This document shows, piece by piece, positions 37,277 through 46,366 of a DNA stretch of 64,000 nucleotides. Where the stretch lies: NCBI RefSeq assembly GCF_900111775.1, contig NZ_FOJJ01000001.1, forward strand, positions 124,001 through 188,000. The letters run 5' to 3'. The position numbers were made by a program, and so were the translations under genes. The first letter of the stretch is position 1. Each line of letters starts with the position of its first letter. Origin of the DNA: Desulfuromonas acetexigens (GTDB lineage Bacteria > Desulfobacterota > Desulfuromonadia > Desulfuromonadales > Trichloromonadaceae). The notes beneath the pieces are model-generated. The model had not been told where the DNA came from and searched no databases. It saw nothing but the letters and a program-made list of their open reading frames with translations.

Positions 37277-37699
37277 TCAGTTCAGAGTTTTTTGCATCTC
37301 CAGCACATTGCCGTGGGCATGCTTTTCGTAGGTGACCCGATCCATCAGGGTGCGAATGATATAAATCCCTCGGCCGTGCTCTTCCAGGTTTTTAAAATCA
37401 GGAGTGGGCAGGGAGTTGACGTCGAATCCCTGCCCCTGGTCGTAAACCTTGATGTTGAGAACACGATCAGCGAAGGTAATGGAGATGTGAACTTCTTTAT
37501 CGGGATCTCCTTCGTTGGCATGGCAGATGGCATTGGCCATGGCTTCGGTCAGCACCAAGTTGAGGTGATAAGCCAACTCTTCGCGGTCCCCTTGATATTT
37601 TTTCAGAGTGCGGGCAATATCCTCGCCGATCTTTCCGATCAGGCCCAGGTAGCGGGTCTGGTTGGGAACCTTGATGTCCACCTCGATTTTTTCGTTCAT
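37277..37699 (-). CDS. RsbW/SpoIIAB-type serine kinase or anti-sigma factor
   Basis: 140 residues with a GHKL ATPase fold: the N-box helix LVLTEAMANAICHANE, the G1 box VYDQGQGFD and the G2 box HGRGIYIIRTLMD. In the partner-switching family such proteins bind a sigma factor or other target and phosphorylate the STAS antagonist. Here the antagonist (37767-38102) and a PP2C fusion (38231-41482) are the genes just upstream on the same strand. No cognate sigma gene is in the window. A start region with a purine-rich ribosome site precedes the ATG. Confidence 0.9.
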   Translation of the reverse strand: MNEKIEVDIKVPNQTRYLGLIGKIGEDIARTLKKYQGDREELAYHLNLVLTEAMANAICHANEGDPDKEVHISITFADRVLNIKVYDQGQGFDVNSLPTPDFKNLEEHGRGIYIIRTLMDRVTYEKHAHGNVLEMQKTLN

Positions 37700-37766
37700 G
37701 AAAACCTCGATATGCGGCGTGTAAGGCCCCCAGGAGCCGGATGACCCTTAGGGGGCTGGCCTCGAT

Positions 37767-38102
37767 TCAGAAACTGGCCAGGGCTTCGGCCGTGTCGGGG
37801 AAGATTTCAAACACGCGGTGCAGGCGAGTCAGTTCGAACATGGATTTGACCTGGGATTGCAGTCCGCACAGTTTGAGGTTGCCGTTGCGGGCGCTGGCAT
37901 TTTTGAAGCCCGAGACCAACGCGCCCAGTCCTGAGGAGTCGACGAAACGCACATCGTGCAATGCGACCACGATCTCATTTTTCCCTTCCTCGAAGAGGCT
38001 TAGCATCTGGCTCTTCAATTCGCCGCTGTTGTGGGCATCCAGGCGTTCTTCCTTGACTTCGATCAGAACGACCGATCCTTTTTCCTCGATATTCAGCATC
38101 AT
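37767..38102 (-). CDS. STAS-domain anti-sigma factor antagonist (RsbV/SpoIIAA type)
   Basis: 111 residues, a single STAS domain. The phosphorylation motif is VDSSGLGALV, with Ser56 and Ser57; the conserved serine of the pair is the phosphoacceptor in the family. AGGAGG ribosome site. Unphosphorylated antagonist binds the RsbW-like kinase and frees its target. It lies between the SSF-PP2C fusion (128 bases upstream) and the kinase gene (67 bases downstream), giving a complete phosphatase-antagonist-kinase set. Confidence 0.93.
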   Translation of the reverse strand: MMLNIEEKGSVVLIEVKEERLDAHNSGELKSQMLSLFEEGKNEIVVALHDVRFVDSSGLGALVSGFKNASARNGNLKLCGLQSQVKSMFELTRLHRVFEIFPDTAEALASF

Positions 38103-38230
38103 TTTCTATTGCCCTCCTGGTTTCTGGATAAGATCTTCTTCCGGTATCGATCCGTTACGCCTGTTTGCGCTTATCCCCCCTGAATTGTTACAGGATATTT
38201 TGTTTATCCTAGCATAACCGACACCAGGTG

Positions 38231-41200
38231 TCATGCCTCTGTTTGGGTTGTTTTTTGCTCCGGGCTGGACGAGACGGACTTCATGACGACCAGGGAAACG
38301 TCATCGGTGAAATTCTGCATGCCGGTGTATTCTCGAACCTGTTCCAGCAAGGAGTCGATGATCTTTTGCGGAGATTCCGGTTGCAGTTCATGCAGGAGCC
38401 GGCATAGGCGGTCATCGCCGAAGAGCTCTCCTTCCGCATTTTCCGCTTCGATGATGCCGTCGGTATAGAGCAAGAGCATATCGCCAGGGCTTAAAAACTC
38501 GGTTTTCTCTTCGAATTTTACATCGGTTTTAATGCCAAGGATCAGCCCTTCGGCGTCCAACCGCTCACAGGCCTGACTCCCTTGGCGCAACACGATGGGG
38601 GGATTGTGACCGGCGCTGGCATAGGTGAAGCGGCCGCTGTCGATATCGTACTTCAGATAGAACATGGTGATGAAGAGTTCGGCCCCGGTCAGATCCTGGT
38701 AAAAAAATTCATTCAGGGCGCTCATTACACCGGCCGCGCTGGCGAGATTTTTGGCCTTGGCCTGAATGAAGGTGCGGGTTTCCGCCATCATCAACGCGGC
38801 GCCGATATTGTGTCCCGAGACATCGGCGATGACCAGATCGAGGGTGCCGTCGCCGTGATGAAGGAAGTCGTAATAGTCGCCACCGACCTGCCGTGCCGGC
38901 ACGCAGATGCCGGCCAGTTGCAGGCCCGGAATGTCGGGAACGGTGCGGGGCAGCAGGCTGAGCTGGATGGTTTTGGCGATCTGGAGTTCCCGTTCATGTT
39001 CCTTGGCGGCGATGAGCTTCTCGGTTTGGTGTGCGTTGCGCCAGGCTACGCCGACCTGACCGGCGAGGCTTTTGAAAAGCTCGATGAATTCGTTGGTGAA
39101 AATACCCTTCGCCGATTTGCTGAAGGCGGAGAGGACGCCGATTGGTTGCCCCTCGATGACGATCGGGCCATGGGCGAAGGAGAGGATATCCTCGCGGTGA
39201 ATGATTTGTGCGGTCTGGGGCTTATCGAGGAAGTCCGTATCGTTGACGACGGTAACCTGGTTAGTGAGGAAGGTTTCGCCGATATAGGTGTCCGTGGACA
39301 GTTCTCGGTCGGCGGCGCCGAGATGCTCGGAGCTCATTCCCCGCTGGCTGCGCACGGTGAGGATGTTGCGCTGTGGATCCAGGATGCGGATGACGCACAG
39401 GTCAAATTTAAACTGCTGCTGCATCAGGTCGAGAATGTTATCGAATATGGCCTGGATGTCGGCACCGCTGGCCACGACCCGGGCCGCTTCGTAAAGTACG
39501 CTTAGCTGTTCGCGGCTGGCGGTGCGGCTGAGGGTGACCGTGCCGAAGATATCGAAGACATCCTCCATGCGACTGCCGCGGGTTTCCAGATAATTTTCGA
39601 TGATGATGCGCGCTGGGGCAGCGCCGACGGAGCCGGCCAGGGTCCGTTCGGTAAAGCGCTTCAGATTGGGGATTTCGTATTCGGAAAGACTGCCTTTTTC
39701 GTCGATTTCCCGATCTCCTACATATTCGGTGATGGCCGCATGCGCCTGTTTTTCGCCGATGAATTTGGACATCAAATCGACAAATTCGATGATCGTCGGG
39801 GCCTTGCTGATCCGTTTCCGCTGCGTCGGCTCCGCCACCGGTTGCAGGGCGTCGACAAACTTGCCGGCCTGCTCTATTTCTCGGGCATCGGGGTGGCCAA
39901 AGAGAGAAAAAATCAGAAACGCGCCGAGGTTGAAGAACATGGTCCAGAAGAGGGCATGGCTCCAGATGTCGAAACTGGTCAGCCCGAAGAGTTCCAGGGG
40001 GCGCAGCAGGGTGATCCCGAAGAGTCCCTGGTCGATGATTTTCTGACCGATCCAGCCCGACTGGGCAAAGGAGGGGACCATCAGGGTGTAGAACCAGACA
40101 ATGAAGCCGAGGGTCAAGCCCCAGATGGCGCCGCGGCGGGTGGCCCGCTTCCAATAGAGTCCGCCGATCATGGCTGGCGCGAACTGGGTAGCGCCGACAA
40201 AAGAGATCAGCCCCATGTTGACTAGGGCGGAAGAGTCGGCGATGACCAGGTAGAAGGCGTAGCCGAGAAAAATGACGCTGAGGATGCCGAAGCGTTTAAC
40301 GTTGATGAGCAGGGTCGAGAGATCCTGGGTATTGATTTTCAGCCGTAAAATGATCGGCATGACCAGGTGGTTGAGGATCATGGTCGAAAGGGCGACGGAG
40401 GAAACCATGACCATGCCGGCAGCGGCGGAGAAGCCGCCGATGAAGACCAGCAGCGAAAGCCAGGGATGGCCGGCCTTGTGGGGGATGTCGATGACGAAGT
40501 AATCAGCCTGGGTGATATCGCCGCCGCTAAGCAGCAGTCCGCCGAGGGCGATGGGGATGACGAAGAGATTCATCAGGAACATGTAGGCGGGGAATCGCCA
40601 CATGGCGCTTTTGATGTGATCTTCGCTGGAGTTTTCGATCACCATGATGTGAAACTGCCGGGGCAGGAACATGAAGGCCATCATCGAAATGAAGGTCATC
40701 GTGAACCATTCGGAATAGGGCACCGCGTCGTGCCCTAGCGTGTAGAGGTAGCTGCGTTCGGGAAATTCGGCGTTGAAACGTTCAAAAATATCGGCGAAAC
40801 CATCGAACATGCCGTAGGTCACGAAAAGGCCGACACTGAAGAAGGCGACCAACTTGACCAGGGATTCGAGGGCGATGGCGGCCACCATTCCTTCGTGGCG
40901 TTCCGTGGCGTCAAGGTGGCGGGCGCCAAAAAGGACGCCGAACAGTCCGAGGAAGAGGGCGACGACGAAGGCGGTGTCGATAAACGGCGGAACCCCTGGA
41001 AGGAGTGCCTGAATATGGTGACTCAGGTCGATTTGCGGTGCGGCGAGCAGATCGAACGTGCGGGAGACCGCTTTGAGCTGCAGGGCGATGTAGGGCATGA
41101 TGGCGAGGACCGTGAAAACGGTCACCACGGCCCCAAGCGCGGGAGATTTTCCGTACCGGCTGGAGAGGAAGTCGGCGATGCTGACGATGTTGTGTTCCTT

Positions 41201-41482
41201 GCTGATGCGCACCATCTTGCGCAGCAGGAAACACCAACTGAAGGCGATCAGGGTCGGACCGATGTAGACCGGCAGAAAGTCGAGGCCGCTGGTGGCAGCC
41301 CGACCGACGCTGCCGTAAAAGGTCCAGGACGTCAGATAGACGGAGAGGGAAAGGGCGTAGATGTTGGCATTGGAAATAATGCTGCGTCCCTCTTCGCGCC
41401 GCTTGTCCGCATAATAGGCAACGGCGAAAAGCAATCCGAAATAGAGGAGGGAGATGATCGTGATGATCTCAACAGGGATCAT
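38231..41482 (-). CDS. Sodium:solute symporter fused to GAF and SpoIIE/RsbU-type PP2C phosphatase
   Basis: 1083 residues. Residues 1 to about 525 form a complete SSF (SLC5) transporter with about 13 helices, including DFLSSRYGKSPALGA and AAAGMVMVSSVALSTMI. Residues about 530-650 form a helical linker with the ERTLAGSVGAAPARI pattern also seen after the SSF part of CbrA-like sensor kinases (STAC-like). A GAF domain (about 655-830) and a PP2C/SpoIIE domain (about 840-1075) follow. The phosphatase metal residues are visible in GGDYYDF, IADVSGHNIGAAL, YTDGIIEA and NFTDDVSLVV. It likely dephosphorylates the adjacent STAS antagonist in response to a solute or a GAF ligand. The start overlaps the stop of a small membrane protein by four bases. 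Confidence 0.93.
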   Translation of the reverse strand: MIPVEIITIISLLYFGLLFAVAYYADKRREEGRSIISNANIYALSLSVYLTSWTFYGSVGRAATSGLDFLPVYIGPTLIAFSWCFLLRKMVRISKEHNIVSIADFLSSRYGKSPALGAVVTVFTVLAIMPYIALQLKAVSRTFDLLAAPQIDLSHHIQALLPGVPPFIDTAFVVALFLGLFGVLFGARHLDATERHEGMVAAIALESLVKLVAFFSVGLFVTYGMFDGFADIFERFNAEFPERSYLYTLGHDAVPYSEWFTMTFISMMAFMFLPRQFHIMVIENSSEDHIKSAMWRFPAYMFLMNLFVIPIALGGLLLSGGDITQADYFVIDIPHKAGHPWLSLLVFIGGFSAAAGMVMVSSVALSTMILNHLVMPIILRLKINTQDLSTLLINVKRFGILSVIFLGYAFYLVIADSSALVNMGLISFVGATQFAPAMIGGLYWKRATRRGAIWGLTLGFIVWFYTLMVPSFAQSGWIGQKIIDQGLFGITLLRPLELFGLTSFDIWSHALFWTMFFNLGAFLIFSLFGHPDAREIEQAGKFVDALQPVAEPTQRKRISKAPTIIEFVDLMSKFIGEKQAHAAITEYVGDREIDEKGSLSEYEIPNLKRFTERTLAGSVGAAPARIIIENYLETRGSRMEDVFDIFGTVTLSRTASREQLSVLYEAARVVASGADIQAIFDNILDLMQQQFKFDLCVIRILDPQRNILTVRSQRGMSSEHLGAADRELSTDTYIGETFLTNQVTVVNDTDFLDKPQTAQIIHREDILSFAHGPIVIEGQPIGVLSAFSKSAKGIFTNEFIELFKSLAGQVGVAWRNAHQTEKLIAAKEHERELQIAKTIQLSLLPRTVPDIPGLQLAGICVPARQVGGDYYDFLHHGDGTLDLVIADVSGHNIGAALMMAETRTFIQAKAKNLASAAGVMSALNEFFYQDLTGAELFITMFYLKYDIDSGRFTYASAGHNPPIVLRQGSQACERLDAEGLILGIKTDVKFEEKTEFLSPGDMLLLYTDGIIEAENAEGELFGDDRLCRLLHELQPESPQKIIDSLLEQVREYTGMQNFTDDVSLVVMKSVSSSPEQKTTQTEA

Positions 41483-41841
41483 TCGTCGCCGCTTCCTCCC
41501 GCAGTTTCCGGAGGTCCTTTGGTCAGGTTGGAGACGCGACGGGTAAAGAGGTAGATCACCAGGATGGAGAGGGGCCAGCCGAGAAGAAAATAGAGCACCA
41601 GCAGGGGGATGCCGAAGAGGGTAATATCTTTATTGAAAATATGAATAAAGGGGTAATTGATCATGATGATGCCGAGGATGAAAAAAATCACCCAGGCTTC
41701 CTTGAACTGGCTCGATGACGATTGGCCCCCGGTCATGGCGCACTCCTGCGGGGGCGGGGTCACGGCTTGCCGTCTATCGGATGTCGGCGCATTTTTGCCA
41801 GAGCCTTCGGCGTTCGGAGGAGGGGAGGGCTCCCTCGTCAT
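41479..41841 (-). CDS. Small two-helix membrane protein preceding the SSF fusion
   Basis: Up to 120 residues from the ATG at 41841, or 85 from the ATG at 41736. Both starts have good ribosome sites (AAGGAG and CAGGAG), and the upstream one overlaps the stop of the preceding gene (ATGA). The extra N-terminus is proline-rich and low-complexity. The core has two hydrophobic helices around PFIHIFNKDITLFGIPLL, like the small partners encoded before many SSF transporters and SSF kinases. It probably forms a complex with the transporter; this is inference. Its stop overlaps the SSF start. Confidence 0.7.
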   Translation of the reverse strand: MTREPSPPPNAEGSGKNAPTSDRRQAVTPPPQECAMTGGQSSSSQFKEAWVIFFILGIIMINYPFIHIFNKDITLFGIPLLVLYFLLGWPLSILVIYLFTRRVSNLTKGPPETAGGSGDE

Positions 41842-43409
41842 GGTTGCTCCTTCAAAAATTCAGGGTTTGCCAGATGGCAGATGATTCGCTGCACATTATA
41901 GGCAACTTCATCCCTGGTGTCGACCGGCAAGACGCGGCTTTCCCCGCAAGGTGGCTGAAAAATCCTTTTTTGCGCCGCCAGTAACTCCGGTCGCCCGTCG
42001 GAGGCATCGCCGCGTCGCTGCCGCAGGCGTTCCAGCAGGAGTTCGTCGGGACAGTTCAACCAGAGGATGGCCAATGGCCGCTGCTGGCGTCGGGCCAAGT
42101 CGCGGAAATCGTCCCGTCGGCCTTTCTCCGCAAAGGAGGCATCGACAATGACCGTGCGCCCGGCGGCGAGATGGAGCTCGGCGCGGTCGGCCAGGGCGCG
42201 GTAGGTCCGCTCCGTCGCCTCCCGGTGGTAAAGGCCTTCGCCGAAGGCTGACAGGTCCCGGCTGGAAGGGGAAAGTCCGGCCAGTTCCTTGCGCAGTTCG
42301 TCGCTGCGCAAATGGATGGCGCCCAGGGCCGTCGCCAGTTCGGCGGCCAGCACCGATTTCCCCGTACCCATCAGGCCACAGGTGAGAATCAGGCTGGGGC
42401 GACGACAAAGATAACCGAGGGCGAGACTGAAATAGCGACGGCCTCGAGCGAGGGCGTCGGTTCGCGTAGCGGCGTCGGCCTCCGGATCTTGCGCCAGAAA
42501 ACCGAGCACCTTGCCGCGCACCCAGGCGCGATAGCTTTTATAGAAGCGGAGCAGTCGCGGCGCATCGAGATCCGTCCCCCAGGTTTCATCGTAGGCTTGC
42601 AGTACCCCTGCCGAAAGATCCCTGCGCCCGCGATAGTCCAGATCCATGAGCAGGAAAGCCAGGTCAGCAAGGCGGTCGGCAAGGCGAAACCGCTCGTTGA
42701 ATTCGATACAGTCGTAGATGCGGATGGGATCAGTCAGGCAGATATGTTCCGCGTGGAGATCGCCATGGCCGTCGATGACCTGCCCCGTAGACTGGCGTTT
42801 CCGCAGCAGCGGCGCCTGTTCCGTAAGAAAATGTTCGACCTCCTCTCGCATCCGGTTCTGGGCGTCGGCGGTGAGCAGGTTCTCGACGAGCGGCGCGCTT
42901 TGACGCAGGTTCTCGTCCCAGTTCCGGCGAGTCCGCTCCAGGTCGGCATTTTCATCGCCGCCGACGGGGGGTTGAGTGCGGTGCCAATAGGCCAGATGTC
43001 GCCCCAGGCGCTCCATCTCCCCGGGCAGGGTAGGGTCCGCTGCCGTCAGCAGGTTAGAGAGCATGCGCCCTTCGGGAAGGCGTTTCATACGCAGCAGATA
43101 ATCGATGATTTCTCCGGAACCGGCCCCCAAGTGAAAAGAATCGCCGTCCTGTCGGATTTCGAGAACATCCAGGTAAGTGTCCGAACAGAGACGCTGATTG
43201 AGGCGTAGCTCTTCGTTGCAATAAAAATGGCGTTTCTCCAGGGTGGTGAAGTCGAGAAACTGGAAATTCACCGGTTTTTTCAGTTTATAGACGTGGTCGT
43301 GAGTTAAATAGAGGCGCGAAATGTGAGTTTCATGAAATTCTACCGGACCGGCTTCGCCAGGGTAAAAAGTGCTTTTCAGCATGGCTTGATGCAATGCAGG
43401 ATGCTCCAT
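41838..43409 (-). CDS. Bifunctional aminoglycoside-phosphotransferase-like/P-loop kinase protein
   Basis: 523 residues from the ATG at 43409 (CTGGAG upstream); the frame is also open to a TTG at 43439. The N-terminal half is an APH/choline-kinase-like fold with DGHGDLHAEHI near residue 213 and IEFNERFRLADRLADLAFL after it. The C-terminal half is an AAA_33/zeta-type P-loop domain with GLMGTGKS near residue 347 and VIVDASFAEKG. This fusion is a known but poorly characterised bacterial family; substrates are unknown. Its stop overlaps the start of the small membrane protein, so it belongs to the same operon as the SSF-PP2C gene. Confidence 0.85.
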   Translation of the reverse strand: MEHPALHQAMLKSTFYPGEAGPVEFHETHISRLYLTHDHVYKLKKPVNFQFLDFTTLEKRHFYCNEELRLNQRLCSDTYLDVLEIRQDGDSFHLGAGSGEIIDYLLRMKRLPEGRMLSNLLTAADPTLPGEMERLGRHLAYWHRTQPPVGGDENADLERTRRNWDENLRQSAPLVENLLTADAQNRMREEVEHFLTEQAPLLRKRQSTGQVIDGHGDLHAEHICLTDPIRIYDCIEFNERFRLADRLADLAFLLMDLDYRGRRDLSAGVLQAYDETWGTDLDAPRLLRFYKSYRAWVRGKVLGFLAQDPEADAATRTDALARGRRYFSLALGYLCRRPSLILTCGLMGTGKSVLAAELATALGAIHLRSDELRKELAGLSPSSRDLSAFGEGLYHREATERTYRALADRAELHLAAGRTVIVDASFAEKGRRDDFRDLARRQQRPLAILWLNCPDELLLERLRQRRGDASDGRPELLAAQKRIFQPPCGESRVLPVDTRDEVAYNVQRIICHLANPEFLKEQP

Positions 43410-43532
43410 GAAGTCTCCAGGGAGGAAATGCTTCGTCAACGGTCATAAGTGTGACTTGTAAGATGTTGAATTTACGTAAAAGATATCAGCATTGACAGGA
43501 TTGTAAAGGCAGCGTTTGGGACGGTAAAAGAA

Positions 43533-43561
43533 TTGACGCTGATTTGCGGTTATGCTAGTTT
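43533..43561 (+). promoter_or_regulatory. Candidate promoter for the TPR lipoprotein gene
   Basis: TTGACG (43533-43538), 17 bases, TAGTTT (43556-43561). A start of transcription near 43568 would exclude the ATG at 43552 and favour the TTG at 43645 for the following gene. Confidence 0.4.
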
Positions 43562-43644
43562 CCAAAGCATTGGATGAAGTCGCCGACTTCTTCGCAAAAA
43601 CAGTTTATTTTCATGTGTTTTCCTTCTGTCACGGATACCCGCCC

Positions 43645-45381
43645 TTGATTGTTTTTCGCGCCCTGCCCCGATTCGTTCTAACGTTTTCGCTGCTCATCAT
43701 TCTTTTTGCCGCTTGCGCCTGTTCCGGTTCGGTTCTCCCCGAAACCCTGGCGGATGCTGAAACGACGCCGGCGAAGACGAAGCCGATAGTGGTCGATCGC
43801 ACCGACGGCGCGGCCGGGGCGCTCTACATTGAGGCCCGGTTGCGTGCCTTGGAGGGCGACTCCAAGGGTGCCTTGGAGCTGCTGCAAAAAGCTATTCGTC
43901 TCGATCCTCACGACGCTTATCTGCGTTTGTCTCTGGCTGATCAATACCTGCTACAAGGAGATACGGAAAAGGCCTTACGTGCCGCCGAGGATGCGGTCAT
44001 CCAAGAGCCGCGTTTTGCCGAGGCCCATTTCATGCTCGGCAATCTTTTCTTTCATGCCGATGACAATGAGCGCGCCATTCAATCCTTTCAGCGGGTTGTG
44101 GAACTGGCGCCGGATCATGAGGAAGCCCCTTTATTGCTGGCTGTGGCTTATGCCAGAAACGACGATCTGGAACAGTCGGTGGCGGCCCTCAAGACCTATT
44201 TACAGAACCATCCCGAATCGGTGCGCGGTTCGGTGACTCTGGCACGCCTCTATCAGGAGATGGAGCTGACCGGCTGGGCGATCGATATCTACCTGAAACT
44301 CCTTGAACAGGACCCGGATAACGAACTTGCCTATTTCGAACTGGGCGGTCTCTACGAGCAGGAAGGGGACTCGGGCAAGGCCCTGGACATCTATCGCGCA
44401 CTTCTTGCCCGCGATTCGGGAAACATGTCCATGCGCCATCATCTGGCGCGGTTTTTCATCGTGCGCCAGGAATACGACGCCGCTCGGCGGGAACTGGATG
44501 AAATTCTGCGCCTCCGTCCCGATGATCTGGAGGCGCGGCGCAAGATCGGCCTGATCCATCTGGAGACGGAGAATTGGCCCGCGGCGATCGAAAGCTTCGA
44601 GGAGATGCTTCGCCAGCGTCCCGATCTGCATCAGGCGCGGTTTTATCTCGGCAGCGCCCTGGAACGTGCTGAACGCTATCCTGATGCCCTGCAGGAGTTT
44701 TCGAAGATCCCGGAAAGTTCGGATTTTTTTGACGAGGCCATGGCCCATCGCGGCTATCTTCTGCACCGACAGGGGCGGTCGGAAGAGGCGATCGCCATCA
44801 TCGAAAAGATCCTTGGTAAGGAGGGGAGGCGCCCAGAACTCTTCACCTTTTTGGCTGCCTTGTACGAAGAACAACAGGATATACCGCAGGCGCTCAAGGC
44901 TTTGGAACGGGGGTTACGGATCTTTCCCGATGACGGCGGTCTGCTCTATCACCAGGGGGTGATTCATGAGCGCAGCAAGAATCGCGACCAGGCCATCGCG
45001 GCCATGCGCCAGGTGATCGAGACCGATCCCGAACATGCCGAAGCGCTGAATTTTCTCGCCTATATCTACGCGGAAGAGGGCATCCACCTCGAAGAGGCGC
45101 TCGATCTGGCGAGTCGGGCTCTTGAACTGAAGCCGGAAGGGCATATCATCGACACCCTGGGCTGGGTCTATTTCAAGCTTGGTCGTTACGCGGAGGCCCG
45201 GGTCGAGCTGGAGCGGGCCGCTCTCCTGATGCCCGACGACCCGGTGGTTCAGGAGCATCTGGGGGATGTCTATCGGGCGCTGAAATCATTGGAGAAGGCC
45301 CGTCGCGCTTATCTCCGGGTGTTGGAACTCGATCCTGATAATGCCTCGGTTGCTGAAAAACTCGAAGGACTCTCCCCTTGA
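43645..45381 (+). CDS. TPR-repeat lipoprotein
   Basis: 578 residues from a TTG at 43645; the frame is open to an ATG at 43552, but the shorter form begins directly with a signal peptide (basic, then FVLTFSLLIILFAAC), giving a lipobox cysteine at residue 24. The rest (about 60-575) is an array of some 14 tetratricopeptide repeats with clear A-x3-Y/F and L-x-P spacing. It is predicted to sit in the periplasm or on the outer membrane as a protein-binding scaffold. Its stop overlaps a possible start of the LolB-like gene. The linkage to a lipoprotein-handling-like protein suggests an envelope role. Confidence 0.85.
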   Translation: MIVFRALPRFVLTFSLLIILFAACACSGSVLPETLADAETTPAKTKPIVVDRTDGAAGALYIEARLRALEGDSKGALELLQKAIRLDPHDAYLRLSLADQYLLQGDTEKALRAAEDAVIQEPRFAEAHFMLGNLFFHADDNERAIQSFQRVVELAPDHEEAPLLLAVAYARNDDLEQSVAALKTYLQNHPESVRGSVTLARLYQEMELTGWAIDIYLKLLEQDPDNELAYFELGGLYEQEGDSGKALDIYRALLARDSGNMSMRHHLARFFIVRQEYDAARRELDEILRLRPDDLEARRKIGLIHLETENWPAAIESFEEMLRQRPDLHQARFYLGSALERAERYPDALQEFSKIPESSDFFDEAMAHRGYLLHRQGRSEEAIAIIEKILGKEGRRPELFTFLAALYEEQQDIPQALKALERGLRIFPDDGGLLYHQGVIHERSKNRDQAIAAMRQVIETDPEHAEALNFLAYIYAEEGIHLEEALDLASRALELKPEGHIIDTLGWVYFKLGRYAEARVELERAALLMPDDPVVQEHLGDVYRALKSLEKARRAYLRVLELDPDNASVAEKLEGLSP

Positions 45382-45497
45382 CCGGTCGGCAAATAACGCC
45401 TATTTCCGGTGCTTTTCCCATTTTTACCCCTGCAATCCCAGTCTCCCACCGGATCCGTAATCTGGTGGAGACCCCATCTAAGGATCGGTCCCTCTCG

Positions 45498-46292
45498 TTG
45501 AAAATAATCGCGAAGTTCTTTCTGCTGCTCATTGTTGCTCTGGCCTTGACCCTCACCGGCTGCGTACCCGCGACCCTTGCGCCTTCCCGCGCCCCCCTTT
45601 CTGCCGGGCAGGAAGATCGCTTGTGGGAACGGGTCCGCGACAACGGTCAGCAGTACCAGTCCCTGCGCGGTTTGGCCAAGGTCCAGGTTTCCCGGCAAGG
45701 GAAGAACGCCGGCGTCAATCAGGTACTGGTGGTGGAGAAGCCCGACCGCTTTCGCGCCGAAACCCTCAACCCTTTCGGTTTCGGTTCCCCTTTGCTGCTC
45801 ATGGCGACAGACGGCCGGGAACTGGCGGTGATGGTGCCGGGGGAAGGGCAGATGTTCCGGGGGGAGGCGACTTCCCTCAACTTGCAGCGCTTCACCCAGG
45901 TCCCCCTTTATCTGGAGGATCTGGTTCAGTTTATTCTCTATCAGGTTCCGCTTATTCCCCACGATGATCGCCGGGCTTATCGGATCGCCGACGGCCGTAT
46001 GCAGCTGGAGCTGCGCGACGGCGATCGGCGGCAGGAAATCTATTTCAACGATGGGGAACAGCTGCTGGAAACCTCCTATTACGAGGGAGAGGAGTTGACC
46101 CTGAGGGTGCGTTACGATAATTTCACCCCGGAAGAGAAGCCTTTTCCCCACTCCGCTTCTCTGGAAATGCCCGGCCGGCAGGCTCGGGCTTCCCTGGTTT
46201 TTTCCGAGCTGGAAACCAACGTTTCACCGGACGCGGCTCTCTTTCTGCTCGATACGCCTCCCGGTTACGAGGAAATCCCGATACCTGAATAG
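45498..46292 (+). CDS. LolB-like outer-membrane lipoprotein (DUF4292 family)
   Basis: 264 residues from a TTG at 45498 (AAGGAT upstream); the frame is open to 45378. Signal peptide with lipobox LTGC, lipidated Cys22. The mature part has the alternating strands of the LolA/LolB fold (SLRGLAKVQVSRQ, VLVVEKPDRFRAETLNPFG, LELRDGDRRQEIYFNDG). LolB inserts lipoproteins in the outer membrane; DUF4292 members are of unknown function but structurally similar. Lies directly behind the TPR lipoprotein. Confidence 0.75.
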   Translation: MKIIAKFFLLLIVALALTLTGCVPATLAPSRAPLSAGQEDRLWERVRDNGQQYQSLRGLAKVQVSRQGKNAGVNQVLVVEKPDRFRAETLNPFGFGSPLLLMATDGRELAVMVPGEGQMFRGEATSLNLQRFTQVPLYLEDLVQFILYQVPLIPHDDRRAYRIADGRMQLELRDGDRRQEIYFNDGEQLLETSYYEGEELTLRVRYDNFTPEEKPFPHSASLEMPGRQARASLVFSELETNVSPDAALFLLDTPPGYEEIPIPE

Positions 46293-46366
46293 CTTCCCCT
46301 GGGGTTGGTTCCGGATGTCGTTCATCGGGCCGAGTCCGCTCCGGGAACGGTTCAATGTGGAGACTT

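Noticed and set aside
43552-43644. ATG at 43552 as start of the TPR lipoprotein
   Set aside because: It adds 31 residues before a standard lipoprotein signal peptide, and the best promoter places transcription start after it.
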